From Liolophura sinensis (taxonomy: Eukaryota > Mollusca > Polyplacophora > Chitonida > Chitonidae): a stretch of 64,000 nt of DNA. The position numbers and the translations under genes were made by a program. Below the pieces are notes generated by a model. That model was not told where the DNA came from and ran no database searches. It saw nothing but the letters and a program-made list of their open reading frames with translations. The stretch lies in the NCBI RefSeq assembly GCF_032854445.1, contig NC_088300.1, positions 21,993,608 through 22,057,607 on the forward strand, read 5' to 3'. Below are positions 23,201 through 33,930 of this stretch, piece after piece. The first letter of the stretch is position 1, and each line of letters starts with the position of its first letter.

Positions 23201-26200
23201 CAATCATGCAATCAAACGAACGAGATGGCACCGTGGAGGACATCACATTTCTGATAGCTTAGCTCTGAATGAATAACACGTTGTTTTTGTCATTGTTTCG
23301 TCGATCAAGGCATTGTGTTTTTTTAAACTAGGTTGCAAATGCGGATAGACAAGGATAAACTGAGCCCCCTTGCTGAAAGGAACAGATCGTTGCAGAAACT
23401 GCTTCCAATTTACACAATGATAGCTCACCACTGGAGAAGTGCTGGTGAGAAATACAAACTTGTACGAATTCTGATCGAGGACACTTTGGTGGCCATCGCT
23501 CTGGAGCAACCGCTTCGGGTAAGACATTCATCGTAAAGGCAAGAAATACCAGAATTGCTTTAAGTCAGGTACATGTTTCTTCCAGAAAGCTCAAAAACCA
23601 ATACAACATAGAGAGCAAAAACCGAGAAGTGACGACAGCGTCATAACTGGCAAATGATCACATATTATCGGTGAAATCCAACCATCCAATTTGTCAGTTA
23701 CCGAAGTTAGGGAGTTATTCTAAATGTTCATGTACATGCTTAACTGGTGGAAACCTAGACACTGCCTTGCGCCATGGTCTAAACAGAATAAGGTAAAAAG
23801 CAATGTATTGGTGTTAATTATTGTATATTAGACGTCGGTGGTCAAGAATTACTCAAAACGCTGTGTTGTCATCACATTAAATATATAAAAACTCTTTAAA
23901 ACATTGCCATGAGTGAAACAAAATTTTGTTCAAGATATTATATTATATTATATTTTATATTATACGATATTTTAGTGTATTGTGTTAACATCAGTTATCT
24001 CAGATGAAACATGTAAGGCGTCTAAAACCCCGTCACTAGGTATTATTTGCTTTCACAGGCTGATTCCTTGTTGGAAGAGGCCAAAGCTGCCTTCATTGAC
24101 TTTGAAAACACGGACAAAAAGAAATATGCATGTCATCCGGATGACAAAATGATCTCTACTTGGTTGAAGGCAAAACTGGAGAGATTACAGGGGAAGGTAT
24201 GTAAACTTATTGGTGGTTATTGTGGAAAGGTAAGCCTTGTTTTGCTCACATTTATGTATTGATTCGATTGTTATTTAACTGTGGAGGCCTCCGTGGCTCA
24301 GTTGGTTAGCGCGCTAGTGCAGCGTAATGACCCAGAAACCTCTTACCGATGCGGTCGCTGTGAGTTCAAGTCCAGCTCATGCTGGATTCCACTCCGGCCG
24401 TACGTGGGAAGGTCTCCCAGCAACCTGCGGATGGTCGTGGGTTTCCCCCGGACTATGCCCGGTTTCCCCCACCATGATGCTGGCCGTCGTCGTATAAGTG
24501 AAATATTCTTGAGTACGGCGTAAAACACCAATCAAATAAATAAATATTTAACGCTGTACTGAAGACTTTTCATTTAAACGATGGGAGGCTAAAACCGTAG
24601 TGCCAGAGGTAAACTTTATCTTTGTCAAGTCACCGACGAGCTTTCCCTGGTATGGGGTACAGGCTGCTGGCGTATGGCGAAAGACTAATGTAGGAGCGCT
24701 TTAACGGGCCTGCAATGGACGACTGGAGAGATGTTTCAGTGTGACTGAAACGGCTACAATTTTTCGATTTTATGACATCGTTTCAGTGCATGTTTGGAAC
24801 TTTATAAGTCGTATGCTTGCCATGTAACAGGAAAAAGAAGAGTATAACACAACTGAAAAAAGAAATAGCCTTACGAGTGTGTCACCAACTGTCGCTCACA
24901 AGGATGGTCTGTTTCTCTACTTGAGGTGCACAGATCCTCGCACTGGGGCCGATTCCCCGCCTTATCATACGAGGTCCTTTCTTGTTCCAGGCCCACATTT
25001 GGAAAAGCGTATTTTACCACTGGGTTACATCGAGCCCCCTATTTCTCTCAGATGCACCATTGTGATGTTAGTTTTGTTCATCTATGCGTTATCTATTTAT
25101 TTTTTAAACCTTTCTTCAATCGTTTCCTTGTTGTTTGATTTTTTATCCCAAAAGCTGGAAATGTACTTGTTTAATTTTCTAGTAACATTCCACATATACA
25201 GAGCAAAAAAACAGGCTATTTGTATCAATCGTGGAAGACACCTTTATCCTTGTTGAACTTAACAAGAATTTAATTTCTGCAGGTAAATGAACAGGAGAAT
25301 TTCACGAAAGAGGCTCGAATAAATTATATCCAAGCTTTGCGAGTGTTAGGAAAAAGACAACCAACCAGTAAACGTGCAGTGGGCGTGGCCTTGTCCTGGA
25401 AACTTCGCTCCGAGATGACTCGTGCTTCATGTCAGTCATGCTTTGGACAGTCTCGGTATGTTCTACATGTACTTGGTGAATTTTAAATGACCCAATTTAA
25501 ACTGTACTTATTTGAACGTGCGCAGCTCGTTGTTTCAACATACAGGTACCGTTTGCAGGAATGCTGTTTCACTTACTTGCTATACAGTTCTGCAAAGTTG
25601 ATTGTCAAGCAACTACCAGTTTTTACCGTGAATTTGCAACCTAATTCGTGGTTATTTGTAAAAAGCTATTGAACCAGATCTTTTTTTTTATGTAAGTTCA
25701 AGTTCAAGTGTACAGTAAAGGTTTCTAACTTACCTATTATTCTGCAAAATTGAGAAAACAGTGCGGTGTTGCGGAAGTTGAGGTCTGTCTGTTCTGGTTG
25801 TAAATTAAGCATTTCAAAGAGAAAGCACTTTCAAACCAAAAAATCCCCATATGCAATTTTCCGGTAGTTTAGAGTCATATCGTCTCATTTGTTCATTTCA
25901 GGCATGAATTAACAGAAAAAGTTTCGGAGAAGTTGAGTTGTTTGAGTAGTCTGTATGACGCACATAAGCTATTGAGGATGGAAAAGGACGCTATGCTCAA
26001 TGCTTTACAACAGTTGTCGGAGATCCGCTCTTTCCACTGCACCCAGCACCAGGTCAGTGTCTAAATGACTAAATAAAATGACAGGGACACTTCTTGTGAT
26101 CATAGTAAGAAAGTATGTGATCAGAAGTGTAAATTCGTAACTGTTACATGGGGATAAAATAACAGTCTGTGATTCATAACTGTAAAAATATGTCACATTT

Positions 26201-29200
26201 CATCAATGGCGTTTCGGAGGTGCAGTTTGAATGTTTTAGCAGTAAAAAAATTCATGCAGTAAACATGGGAATACCAATTTGTACATGGCTGAATTGTCTT
26301 AGTTATTCAATTGTACATACGAAATAGTTGAGGACTGAGCATATGTAAGTTCCTAAGAGTCTAACTATGAACAGTAGCTCTTCATGATTCACATTTTTTC
26401 TTAAATAAATTGTAAAAACAATGAATACATCTCGTGTCATGAACATTTTTTAATGGTCTTTCATCTAATAAATACTTCGTTTTAGTGTTTTCTTTGCCTT
26501 TAATTTTAGTTCTAACGGTGAAAACTTCTCGTTTGTTCTTTTTGTTAAACATAGAATACTAAATCCCATTGTCTAACCATGTAAGACTGGTTCGTAATAA
26601 CTGAGGTCAGAGGCTTAAATACAGCTCACGGGGGATTTACAATGTACCAGGGTAAGGTCGTATATATGTAAGTGGAAAATTTTTAGATTTCTGCGTGAAC
26701 CACCAGTCAATAACTACATAACCACCATCCCTCCCTCCAACACAAACAGTAATGCGACCGAGTATACCCGTTGCTTCATGTTTTACCAACTTTTGATGTG
26801 ATGTGAAGATTTTCTGTTACAGGTGATCATCGCCTATAACGCAGTCATTGAACAATATCGTAGACAGAAGTTTTACGGCATGGCATCTATTATGGAAAAT
26901 GAGTTCTTTCAGAGGTACTTCACAAAACATTTTTCATGATAGCTAAATCCATAATGACGGATGCATTTTTCATCAAGATGTGCCTTTTTAAAATAGTTAA
27001 TCTGGATGGTAACAAAAATATAAAGGGTGAACTTATGTATACTGATATACTGTTTTTGATGAGGCGGACATGTGACTTCTGTCATATTGTATAGTTTGTT
27101 AATCTTCTACTTTTCTTTTCATGCGATTGATATGTTAGAACATCTGTGTTTTATTGTCATAATTGGAAGGTATAGTACGGCCATCATAGCCAGCAACGAA
27201 AAGCCACTTGACTGTTGTTCTCAGAAATACCCGTTACAAAAAGCCTTTGTATTGGTCAAAGAAGTGCCACCGGCTTTGGTAATATTTTCTTTCACTATGC
27301 TGGTTACAGATTAAAAGAGATAGGTACTGAGAAGCTGACGGAATCTGACCTGAGACTTCTGGCTGGTGTCTATGGGGAGAGCTCTGTTCAGTCTCTAACC
27401 CGAGGAGCCCTGCACGAGGCGTTGTTGACAGGTACGGCAGGAATAATGTTTGTTTTACTTATTTACAGGTGCATTGTATTTTTAAAAAATGACCCTCTTC
27501 CACCCCAACACCGCAGTGGGCAAAAAAACAACAAAACTGCGTAGGTGTGTATCTTGAACATGTGAAATGTGTAATCGAGATAAGCACAATTACTCCAAAC
27601 AAGGTCTGTGTCTGCGCATCCTTGCTAATTGTGGAGGGTTTTGTTGATCAAGGTGTATTTATTTTCAGGGATTTTCTCAGCAAAGATTTGTCGAACGCTG
27701 GAACTGGCTCAAACTGCAACCAAATACATCCCATCCCTGGTGCAATCACAGATTATGGCACTCAAGTAAGATCAGTTGCCATTTTAAAGATTAAAGGAGA
27801 TGGTCCTGCGATGAATTTTAGTACTGCCAAATACAAAACACTTCAACACAGAGAGTAATACCATAAAGTGACGATAGTTTGGTAGTTTGGATGGACATCC
27901 ACTAGCACTATGACTTAAGCAGAATTAGGTTAAAAGTATACAGTGATGTTATTTACACTTTAGCTAAACAGAAACATATGGCAAAGTGAATAAAACAAAT
28001 CCATTATAGCCTTCGTATATTGGGAAGGATTTGAATGTATCAGAAACGTCAAAGTTGAAGCAGCTACAGTAAAACATCTTAAATTGCTAACAATATACAT
28101 TCCATGTATATGTTATTATTTAAATATGTCTTTCTGAGAGCTACTTTTTCTATTCGGGTATCAGTTTCACTGATATGTTTAAAATTATTTATTTAGTGTC
28201 ACCCGGTAAGAGTTTTAGTTGTCAAACCTACGCCATTTTTTAGTAGATGGTGAGTGTAAATAACTTTACTGATCTGTTTTTTCTTCCCAATTTTTTCAGG
28301 GTGACATGCTGCTTCAACTCCCTTGAACATCTGAGGGCGGCTTGTGAGGAACTTGATGACAAAATCTGTAAAGCCTGGTTCTACTGCTGTTGTTTGGATC
28401 TTTTGTTAGATGCAGGTCGGTTTCAGCATTAAATGACAAATACGGAAAACGAGTGATTAATGCAAATTTCCAGACCTTCTGCGGGAAGTTTACCTGGGGG
28501 ATTTTTTTCACCTATTCAATCGTATTAGTTTTCTGTGTTTTTTTTTTGGCAGACATAATAAATTCATACGTATTGCATATGTCTTGTACACTTGCATTGG
28601 CAAACTATCTCCCTGTTGCACAGTTGTATTGAATGTACTATAAAAGATGATTCACTCGCGATTAGTTGTCCGTAGCTGACACACATATTGTGGTCACAAT
28701 CACCGCTATTCTAAAAAGAGAGGACATTTATGATACAGATTACGAATATTACATTTATTTCATTCAATCCTTGACTAGTAAGGTCAAGTTTCCAGGTCTC
28801 CGTCACTTAGTATTGAACTTATATCATGAGGTTTGTCGGGTAAAGTAGGGTGAGGTTTCAGAGTAGTGGGGTGATTTCCACCGGCCATAAGGCTGTTCAC
28901 CAACTTAAAAGTAAAATATTGCTTTACATTGTACTATCAAAATTGGTATTAACTCTTGACGAATTTTTGTTATTGATTTCGACCCGTCTGTCCATTTTAA
29001 GGTCAACCCATTGAAACTTTCCAGAAGTGTATGATGTTCATTTGTTGGCTCTTCTGCAATCCAGAAGGAGTCCCTCTTAACCAGGACGATTGCTGGCTAC
29101 ACAATTACCTCTTTATGCGATTTGCTGTTTGGTGAGTCTCGTCAGCATATTTGGATTTTTGAAAACCTTATATGGATTTGAGCTGCCCTGCAAGTTATAA

Positions 29201-30403
29201 TTACTCATCTGCGCTTGTGATTTCAAATTAATGCTTTTTTATGTCAAATACAGCCATATCTTCTGTATGCGATTCGTCAAAATTGTAAGAAGTATTTCAA
29301 TATGTCATTACAACGAAGAACATGGAGCTCGTCGTGAAAGAGATACATTTTTAAAATCTAAGCTAAACAGTGTTTGTTGATGCAGTGTTAAAATGTGGAA
29401 ATTTGGTTTCTGTTCCTTAAGGAATTGTCGAAAGAGAAGTTTCCTAGAAGGTGACCGTTGGTACCAAATCGCAATGGACATGATACCTCAGCACTACAAC
29501 AACTTCTTTGCTCTACAGTCACAGGCAAGGCACGTTGAATGTCTCTTGTTGACGCTTTGTCAGGCAAAGAAAGGAAATTTGCCAGAAGTGGAGGAAAAGG
29601 TTCTTAAAGCTGTCTCCAAGGTAAAACTGTATGTCAGTCATAACGATTTTAATATCCTGATAAAGTATAGTTGCATCAGTGTGCTCTGAGCATGGCTTCA
29701 AAGGTATTACTCTGTAAGGCATTTCTAAGTGTTACATAAACAGTCAGAATAAAACCCTAATAGAGGTAAATTGACAAGAAGCCATTTTTCATCGGTTATG
29801 TGTGACCATTTGCCAACTATCACTTAATATGTCTTAATATCTATGCTCTAGTGGTTTATATGACGTATACGATTTAGGAACCACTGGTTGACGTTAAAAA
29901 TCAGTCTAAAACCTCATTCAAATCTCCTTCCATGGGATTGTCTAATAATACGTCATATTACGTGGTGGTTCCATAATGTCCAACTTCAACATGTTGTTTC
30001 AGTATTGCTTTTTTCTAGCATTCCTCAAACGCTCCTGCGTTATGTTAATAATTGTCAGGAGCTGAGCCAACTGCGAACAGGTCTCAAATGTGTCCCCAGT
30101 CTACGGCCTCGCTTCCTGCATCTGCTAGCCTACTTCTACGCGCAAGGGAAGAACTGGAAACGTTGTCAACAGGAGATAGCGGAGTGTGCTAAGGTATCCA
30201 TGAATCAAGGCAACTGCTACGAGTATCAGTGGTCACAGTACAACTGGGGACGATGGAGTGGGGCCTCGCGGGCCAACGGCATACGAGACTCAATCTGGCT
30301 GAGCTATAGCGACGGCCATGTGTTTGACTGGACAGTGGCTAATAAGGTGTCGAATGAAGTAGAGTTCTACCCATGGCCTGTGCCAAGCAAGATGGTCTCA
30401 TAA
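8364..30403 (+). CDS. ADCY10: Soluble adenylyl cyclase (adenylate cyclase type 10-like), complete
   Basis: The gene makes cAMP from ATP; mammalian sAC is stimulated by bicarbonate and calcium and acts in cytosol, cilia and mitochondria. Thirty-one exons join in phase to 5,145 nt (1,714 aa; human about 1,610): 8364-8553, 8946-9083, 9618-9761, 10604-10809, 11131-11203, 14491-14739, 15022-15098, 15478-15628, 15934-15965, 16166-16284, 16672-16748, 16938-17174, 19625-19790, 19998-20190, 20345-20431, 20691-20974, 21233-21494, 21651-21786, 22066-22521, 23051-23168, 23332-23518, 24059-24196, 25283-25455, 25902-26052, 26823-26914, 27310-27431, 27669-27765, 28300-28415, 29002-29131, 29422-29620, 30059-30403. 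An in-frame TGA two codons upstream fixes the start. Domain order is C1 cyclase, C2 cyclase, P-loop NTPase, then a long helical/TPR-like region. The family is certain. A small exon could be missing where introns are long (11204-14490, 17175-19624), but no phase break demands one. Confidence 0.95.
9884..10081 (-). repeat. SINE-B-related fragment in ADCY10 intron 3
   Basis: Contains GACGTCATACTTAACAG, CTTGTGGCAGGACAAGCCC and TATACTGACACCGG, which match the 4.3 kb and 60.7 kb copies. The tRNA-like head is missing. Confidence 0.7.
11323..11419 (+). repeat. SINE-A 3' fragment
   Basis: Diverged tail of SINE-A (CTTAATGCTAGCGGCAGTCG, then AAATAAATAAATAAG). It lies in ADCY10 intron 5. Confidence 0.65.
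11696..11815 (+). repeat. SINE-A head fragment
   Basis: The tRNA-like head (TTGGTTAGCGCGCTAGCGC, B box GAGTTCAAGTCC) is kept. After GCTGGCTTCC it switches to unrelated repeat sequence instead of the SINE-A body. Confidence 0.75.
11881..12100. repeat. Two diverged tandem copies of a ~159-bp unit
   Basis: GACTTCAAACTTGGTATACA at 11881 recurs as GACTTGAAACTTTGTACAAG at 12040, and ACAGATCAAGTT recurs in each copy at similar spacing. It lies directly after a truncated SINE-A head. Confidence 0.5.
12732..12818 (+). other. Possible terminal exon (28 codons plus TGA) inside ADCY10 intron 5
   Basis: A TTTTCAG acceptor is followed by an open frame of 28 codons ending in TGA (begins SESAALGIIRKK, ends ETNEMYTI). 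It opens in phase 0. ADCY10 exon 4 also ends in phase 0, so an exon 4-to-this splice would give a cyclase cut after C1, about 254 aa. From exon 5 (phase 1) it meets a stop at once. It could equally be a stray exon of another gene. I do not recognise the peptide. Confidence 0.25.
12998..13235 (+). CDS. Candidate first two coding exons of an unknown gene inside ADCY10 intron 5
   Basis: An ATG in good context (AAAATGG) at 12998 opens an 11-codon exon (MAACKVLDAVR) that ends at 13030 with a perfect GTGAGT donor. An in-frame TAA lies upstream at 12983. A second exon at 13165-13235 follows an ACAG acceptor and ends at a GTAAGT donor. It is open in the joined frame (RWYFEDSTDDRTEFPV, then RECNVSER). 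Together they give 34 residues and stop in phase 2. The phase does not fit ADCY10 exon 6, so this is not an alternative ADCY10 start. Repeats begin just after the second donor and I found no third exon. It may be a young nested gene, a displaced gene fragment, or chance. I do not recognise the protein. Confidence 0.35.
13293..14463. repeat. Diverged ~93-bp repeat units in ADCY10 intron 5
   Basis: Units at 13293-13386, 13388-13480 and 14373-14463 share the order AAGTC-(AC/GT)A, CATC/CGTCAG, GAGTCGCGTC and CTNGTGTATG. Related words (ACTCAACT, GGTCGTAAGC, CGCGTAGATCGAC) fill the space between. A CTCAGCATACA word at 12337 is inverted at 14452 (TGTATGCTGAG). This is probably a cluster of decayed DNA-transposon ends. 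Confidence 0.5.
14491..17174 (+). other. ADCY10 exons 6-12: linker and second cyclase domain (C2)
   Basis: Exon 6 (14491-14739) codes a linker of about 83 residues rich in Arg, Ser, Gln and Thr, with no recognised domain. Exons 7-12 code C2 (about residues 370-520). FLFDKGCSFLVIFGLPG puts Lys420 at the adenine-contacting Lys of mammalian sAC, and GVTTGTAFCGVIGH and HEYSVIGRKVNMAAR follow. The residue aligned with the conserved Thr of HEYTVIG is Ser here. This is a conservative change. Confidence 0.88.
17394..17604. mobile_element. MITE-like palindromic element in ADCY10 intron 12
   Basis: The two ends are inverted copies of about 55 bp. TGTTAAACTTAACAGAAAG at the left pairs with the complement of CTTTCTGTTAAATTTAACA at the right, and GTATTCTGTTATTACAA pairs with the complement of TTGCAATAACAGAATAC. 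There is no coding capacity, so it would be a non-autonomous DNA element. Confidence 0.75.
17804..18053 (-). repeat. SINE-A copy, full length, minus strand
   Basis: Tail first (GATTGGTGTTCTACGCCG), head last (CATGGAGGCCCC). Perfect 13-bp duplications TAAACTTCATTTA lie at 17791-17803 and 18054-18066. It lies in ADCY10 intron 12. Confidence 0.9.
18203..18545 (-). repeat. SINE-B copy, full length
   Basis: Reading on the minus strand, the tRNA-like head is near 18545 with A box TAGCACACTTGGTAGAGCG and B box GGTCAATCCTGG. The body and tail run to CCCCAAGCACTCAATCACTC. It is the best copy for defining the SINE-B 5' end. Confidence 0.85.
19447..19535 (-). repeat. SINE-A tail fragment just upstream of ADCY10 exon 13
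   Basis: A (TTTA)n run followed by GATTAATGTTTTACGTCGTA and the start of the SINE-A body. It ends about 90 bp before the exon. Confidence 0.8.
19625..20974 (+). other. ADCY10 exons 13-16: P-loop NTPase module
   Basis: Residues about 565-807 hold a STAND/AAA-type ATPase core. The Walker A motif is ADAGMGKT at residues 597-604. Walker B is LFAVDDIQFAD, with the acidic pair near residues 726-727. The same order is found in mammalian sAC, where the module is thought to be regulatory. Confidence 0.85.
24283..24547 (+). repeat. SINE-A copy, full length
   Basis: Head GGCCTCCGTGGCTCAGTTGG, B box GAGTTCAAGTCC and tail CAATCAAATAAATAAATA. An imperfect duplication (TATTTAAC) flanks it. It lies in ADCY10 intron 22. 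Confidence 0.9.
29743..29826 (+). repeat. Dispersed ~85-bp repeat, copy 1
   Basis: AGAATAAAACCCTAATAGAG and ATGTGTGACCATTTGC recur at 43265-43346. The second half recurs at 31997-32033. Confidence 0.6.
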
Positions 30404-30480
30404 AGAGAGAGAAGTTTGTCTTGTAAAATACATTCTTGCCTGTTGCCCCAAACTGATGGATACTATCCAAAGTATGGTAG

Positions 30481-30570
30481 GGACGGGTCATGTGCTTGGA
30501 CAGTGGCTGAGACTGTGTCTATTGAAGTAAAGGGTTCTACCTATGACCTGTGCCAACCAAGATGACCACG
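30481..30570 (+). pseudogene. Decayed duplicate of the end of the last ADCY10 exon
   Basis: This segment repeats 30311-30400 at an offset of 170 bp. Shared runs include GGACAGTGGCT, GTTCTACC and CCTGTGCCAA. It has indels and substitutions and no open frame across it. It lies in or just after the ADCY10 3' UTR. It looks like a local tandem duplication that has decayed. Confidence 0.7.
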
Positions 30571-33500
30571 TCAAGGAGCAGACGGTATAATAACAGCCTC
30601 ATTATTTCTCTACAACCCTGTCTAGTCGTAATACGTCTGCTTCCTGTTATCTTACATCGTTTGGCACAATCCCAAGTATAGTAACGATTAAGCTATACGC
30701 TATAGTCTGAACAATCTGACATCTTCGGGATTGACATTATAGCCCTATGCCTACCACTTATATGAATCATTCATATGTCGAATATAAACTGATGCCGTTC
30801 TATGTCATTTTAGCATCGTTACCTGGAAATACGTCTGCGATTACCAGTTCATGTCCAAAATAACATGCAAAACTATGGCAATACAATTTTCTCTTGATTC
30901 GTTCTAAAGTTTATCATTTGCTTTCTCTGTGTGACAAGAACCACATTTGTGATGATTGTTTGAGAAAATTTTAAGCATTAAAGTGAAAATTCCAAAGATA
31001 GGTAATAATTCTACAGTACTAAATTGTTTTGAAGTTAAGAGTAAAACTGACAACTTCACGATCCTGGGCCCTGAGGTTTTACAGCTTTCTTATCGACTAA
31101 TGATACAGTTGTCATTGAGTTGTTGCTTCGTCAGTGGTGATAGTAGGAAGTGTCCGTTAACCTTGTCATAGGTAAATGTCGTGCTACTCTTACTATATGA
31201 TACCCAAGTTGTTACTGCCTCCTGATCAGAACACAAGAAGGCCACGTCAATTTTGAACATGTCCAAAGTCCTAAGTCCAAAGTTGCCGCTGGGTTGTCTT
31301 TAGATTGTAGGAAGTCTCATGTCATGTTTCGTATCCGCAGTGACATCTTCCTGGTACTACAGTGTCACAGTTTTTAAGAAAATTTTAAGAAAAAAATGTT
31401 CTTGCGGAGTTCTCTGAAATATTTTGTCCTCAGCGGCATCTTCCTGGTGATATACGACAGAATGTGATGAGGGCATAAGGCAGTGACGCCTCCTGTTATT
31501 CCTGCACTGGTGCGAAATGGTGTTTCTGATGTTTGTACATTAGCGCTGCTTAGACAATGAAAACATAAGCTGTGTAGGGATTTCTCCGATATCTTATAGC
31601 TCCCGGGATCCGAGTACTCATATACACAGTTATGCTTTTATGAGAATGGTATCTCTAGTTATCGGCCGAGGTTATGGTAACGCCGTATGCAGCGATTTGA
31701 CCATAATTCACACAAGTAGAAAAAAATCCCATCTAATATAAAGCCGAACAAGAAACGAAGATGCTGTTCAAATCGTTATAAATATCACAATCTTCTAAAT
31801 ATCACTGGCATGGTAACGCTGCATCCAGATCACGATATTTTATCAGACTTTATTAATTCATTCTTAACCGGAGACTTCTAATAAATTGCAATTAACATCA
31901 CTGTAGTTTTCTACCTAATTCTGCTTGAACCTCGGTGCTAGGGAGTGTGTAAGCTTTTAAAGCATTTACATGAATAGTTCGAACAAAACCAGTTCACCAG
32001 CTATGTGTCATCATTTGCCAACTATCACACTGTCTCTGGTTTTACCCTCTGAGTAGTAGTCCTTCATATTATTAATACTTCACATATCTCATGAATAATC
32101 ACTTTCATTATTCTGATTGGACTAGGTATAAATAAAATCGCTACAATCATGAATCATGTTGTTGAACCTTGTAGCTAAATCATCAACTTGAATGGTATGC
32201 AATACTTAAAAGCTTGGTAATAGAAACTCATTATTATGTATCGTTTAATGATTGTATTTTACTGGAATTACAGAGGTGTACGTGTTCATAGTTATTCATC
32301 ATAATAAATAGCATCGACCATATTTCGCACACACGTTGGCATGGGGAGCTGTAATTGAAGGACTAGTGAGAATCCGTGTTTAATCTGTACTTTTATCTGA
32401 TGTGGATATACAAGATATGGCGTACTTGTTGCCTGTTAGCCCCAAAATCGCAACTTGCCACAAAATCAAGAAGCTAATAGATCTTATAGTTTCACTTTGA
32501 AAACAAACATTAAGATAATTGAATATATGTTTTTCAAGCATCCAGATTATCTGTCGATAGATCAACTGCAAGACAGCGTACATGGCTTATGATGGGTATG
32601 TTAAATTTTTCATTTTGCTCTAACCGTCGCAGTTGTTTGGAATTCCCTCTTGGAACTGTGCATGTTTTTCGGGGATATTTGTTTAACCGTCTTTGAACAT
32701 CGAATCTATACGCCTAAAAATTTCCTTTTCCTCTTTCCAAAGCTGCTGACTAGTTTTATCAAAATATGAGATCATAAGATTTGAATTCAACTTGTATATG
32801 GCAAAACACTTCCTCTTTCTAAATACAGTCTTTGGAGTCAATGAAAACTACGTCGCAGTGACAGTTATAGACCAAACAGCGTAGTATACTTTGGAAACAT
32901 TTCGAATAACCCAGAATGTGTTTACAAATCTCCTGTACCAGGTGGGAGCGTTATGGAACCAGGTCTCGATTCGCCTAGCACATTCCATGCAGTGTGCGTA
33001 ACAGAATGAGGACCGACATGAAGTGCGTCTCTGATATGCTGTCCATGCGGCATACCTACTTCTATGACGGGAAACGGCGTAATCGATAACTTTTGAAAAT
33101 GACAGACATAATTGATCACATGCGTGACGAAATACGATGTTAAACAAAGAGGCAGCGATTCAGTTTACAGAATACCTTATAATATTCCCAACGCTCACAT
33201 ATGGTGCATACATACACATTCTCCCCCAGGACTTTTCTACTCAAAAGCGCTTAGATAAAAGCTACACTGGGGAATGGCATCACTTTTCATGTAGAAAGAG
33301 ATTTATTTCACAACTGTTTTTTCTGGTATATGGTAATTACGTTAATATACACTGCAAGGCAGCTCTACCATTCTCCAAACCCACTGGCATAAATCACGCA
33401 AATATACCTGGTTATTTATAGAAGGCAGGGGGTCTATCAGACAGAATGGTTTTTGAGTGTCGATTTCCTTAGAGCTATCCCTCGCTGTTTACTCACATAA

Positions 33501-33793
33501 ATATGAGGAAATTGCGACAGGAACTTTCGTCTTGGCGGATAACTAGCGCCGGACTCCCGCCTGTCGCGGTGCGCCTGCGTGTGGGAGGGACAAATAAACA
33601 TATCATCAGGAGACCACGCAACAGAATTGCTACCAGTTTGTGTTACTGCCAGGAGCGATATTGGAAACTCGTCAGATCTGCCAACTTAAAACCAACGTTA
33701 TAGTTAATAACTATAGAAAATAAGCTCAACTGCCATTTTAATATGTTGGCTTAAAGACAAGAATTAATATCATTCCATCCCGACACCACCAGT

Positions 33794-33798
<5 letters not shown>

Positions 33799-33855
<57 letters not shown>

Positions 33856-33863
33856 TCACCATA

Positions 33864-33920
<57 letters not shown>

Positions 33921-33930
33921 GGTGAATTCT
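33799..33930. repeat. (TA)n and (CT)n microsatellites with flanking inverted repeat
   Basis: A long TA run is followed by AGAATTCACCATAT (33851-33864), a CT run, a second TA run and then ATATGGTGAATTCT (33917-33930). The two 14-mers are perfect reverse complements. Confidence 0.85.

Larger units (their letters stand above)
21233..30403 (+). other. ADCY10 exons 17-31: helical C-terminal region
   Basis: About 900 residues follow the NTPase, with repeated helical pairs such as LRFQNPMLRETVYG, LRAACEELDDKICKAW and RPRFLHLLAYFYAQGK. These correspond to the weakly conserved TPR-like C-terminal half of full-length sAC. The last exon ends after FDWTVANKVSNEVEF and a TAA at 30401-30403. No AATAAA is close downstream, so the 3' UTR end is unresolved. 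Confidence 0.82.

Noticed and set aside
24879-25256. 125-codon open frame (+) in ADCY10 intron 23
   Set aside because: No domain, low-complexity hydrophobic text, no splice signals fitting the gene.
32848-33147. 99-codon minus-strand open frame
   Set aside because: No recognisable domain; overlapping frames are equally open; no splice or promoter support.
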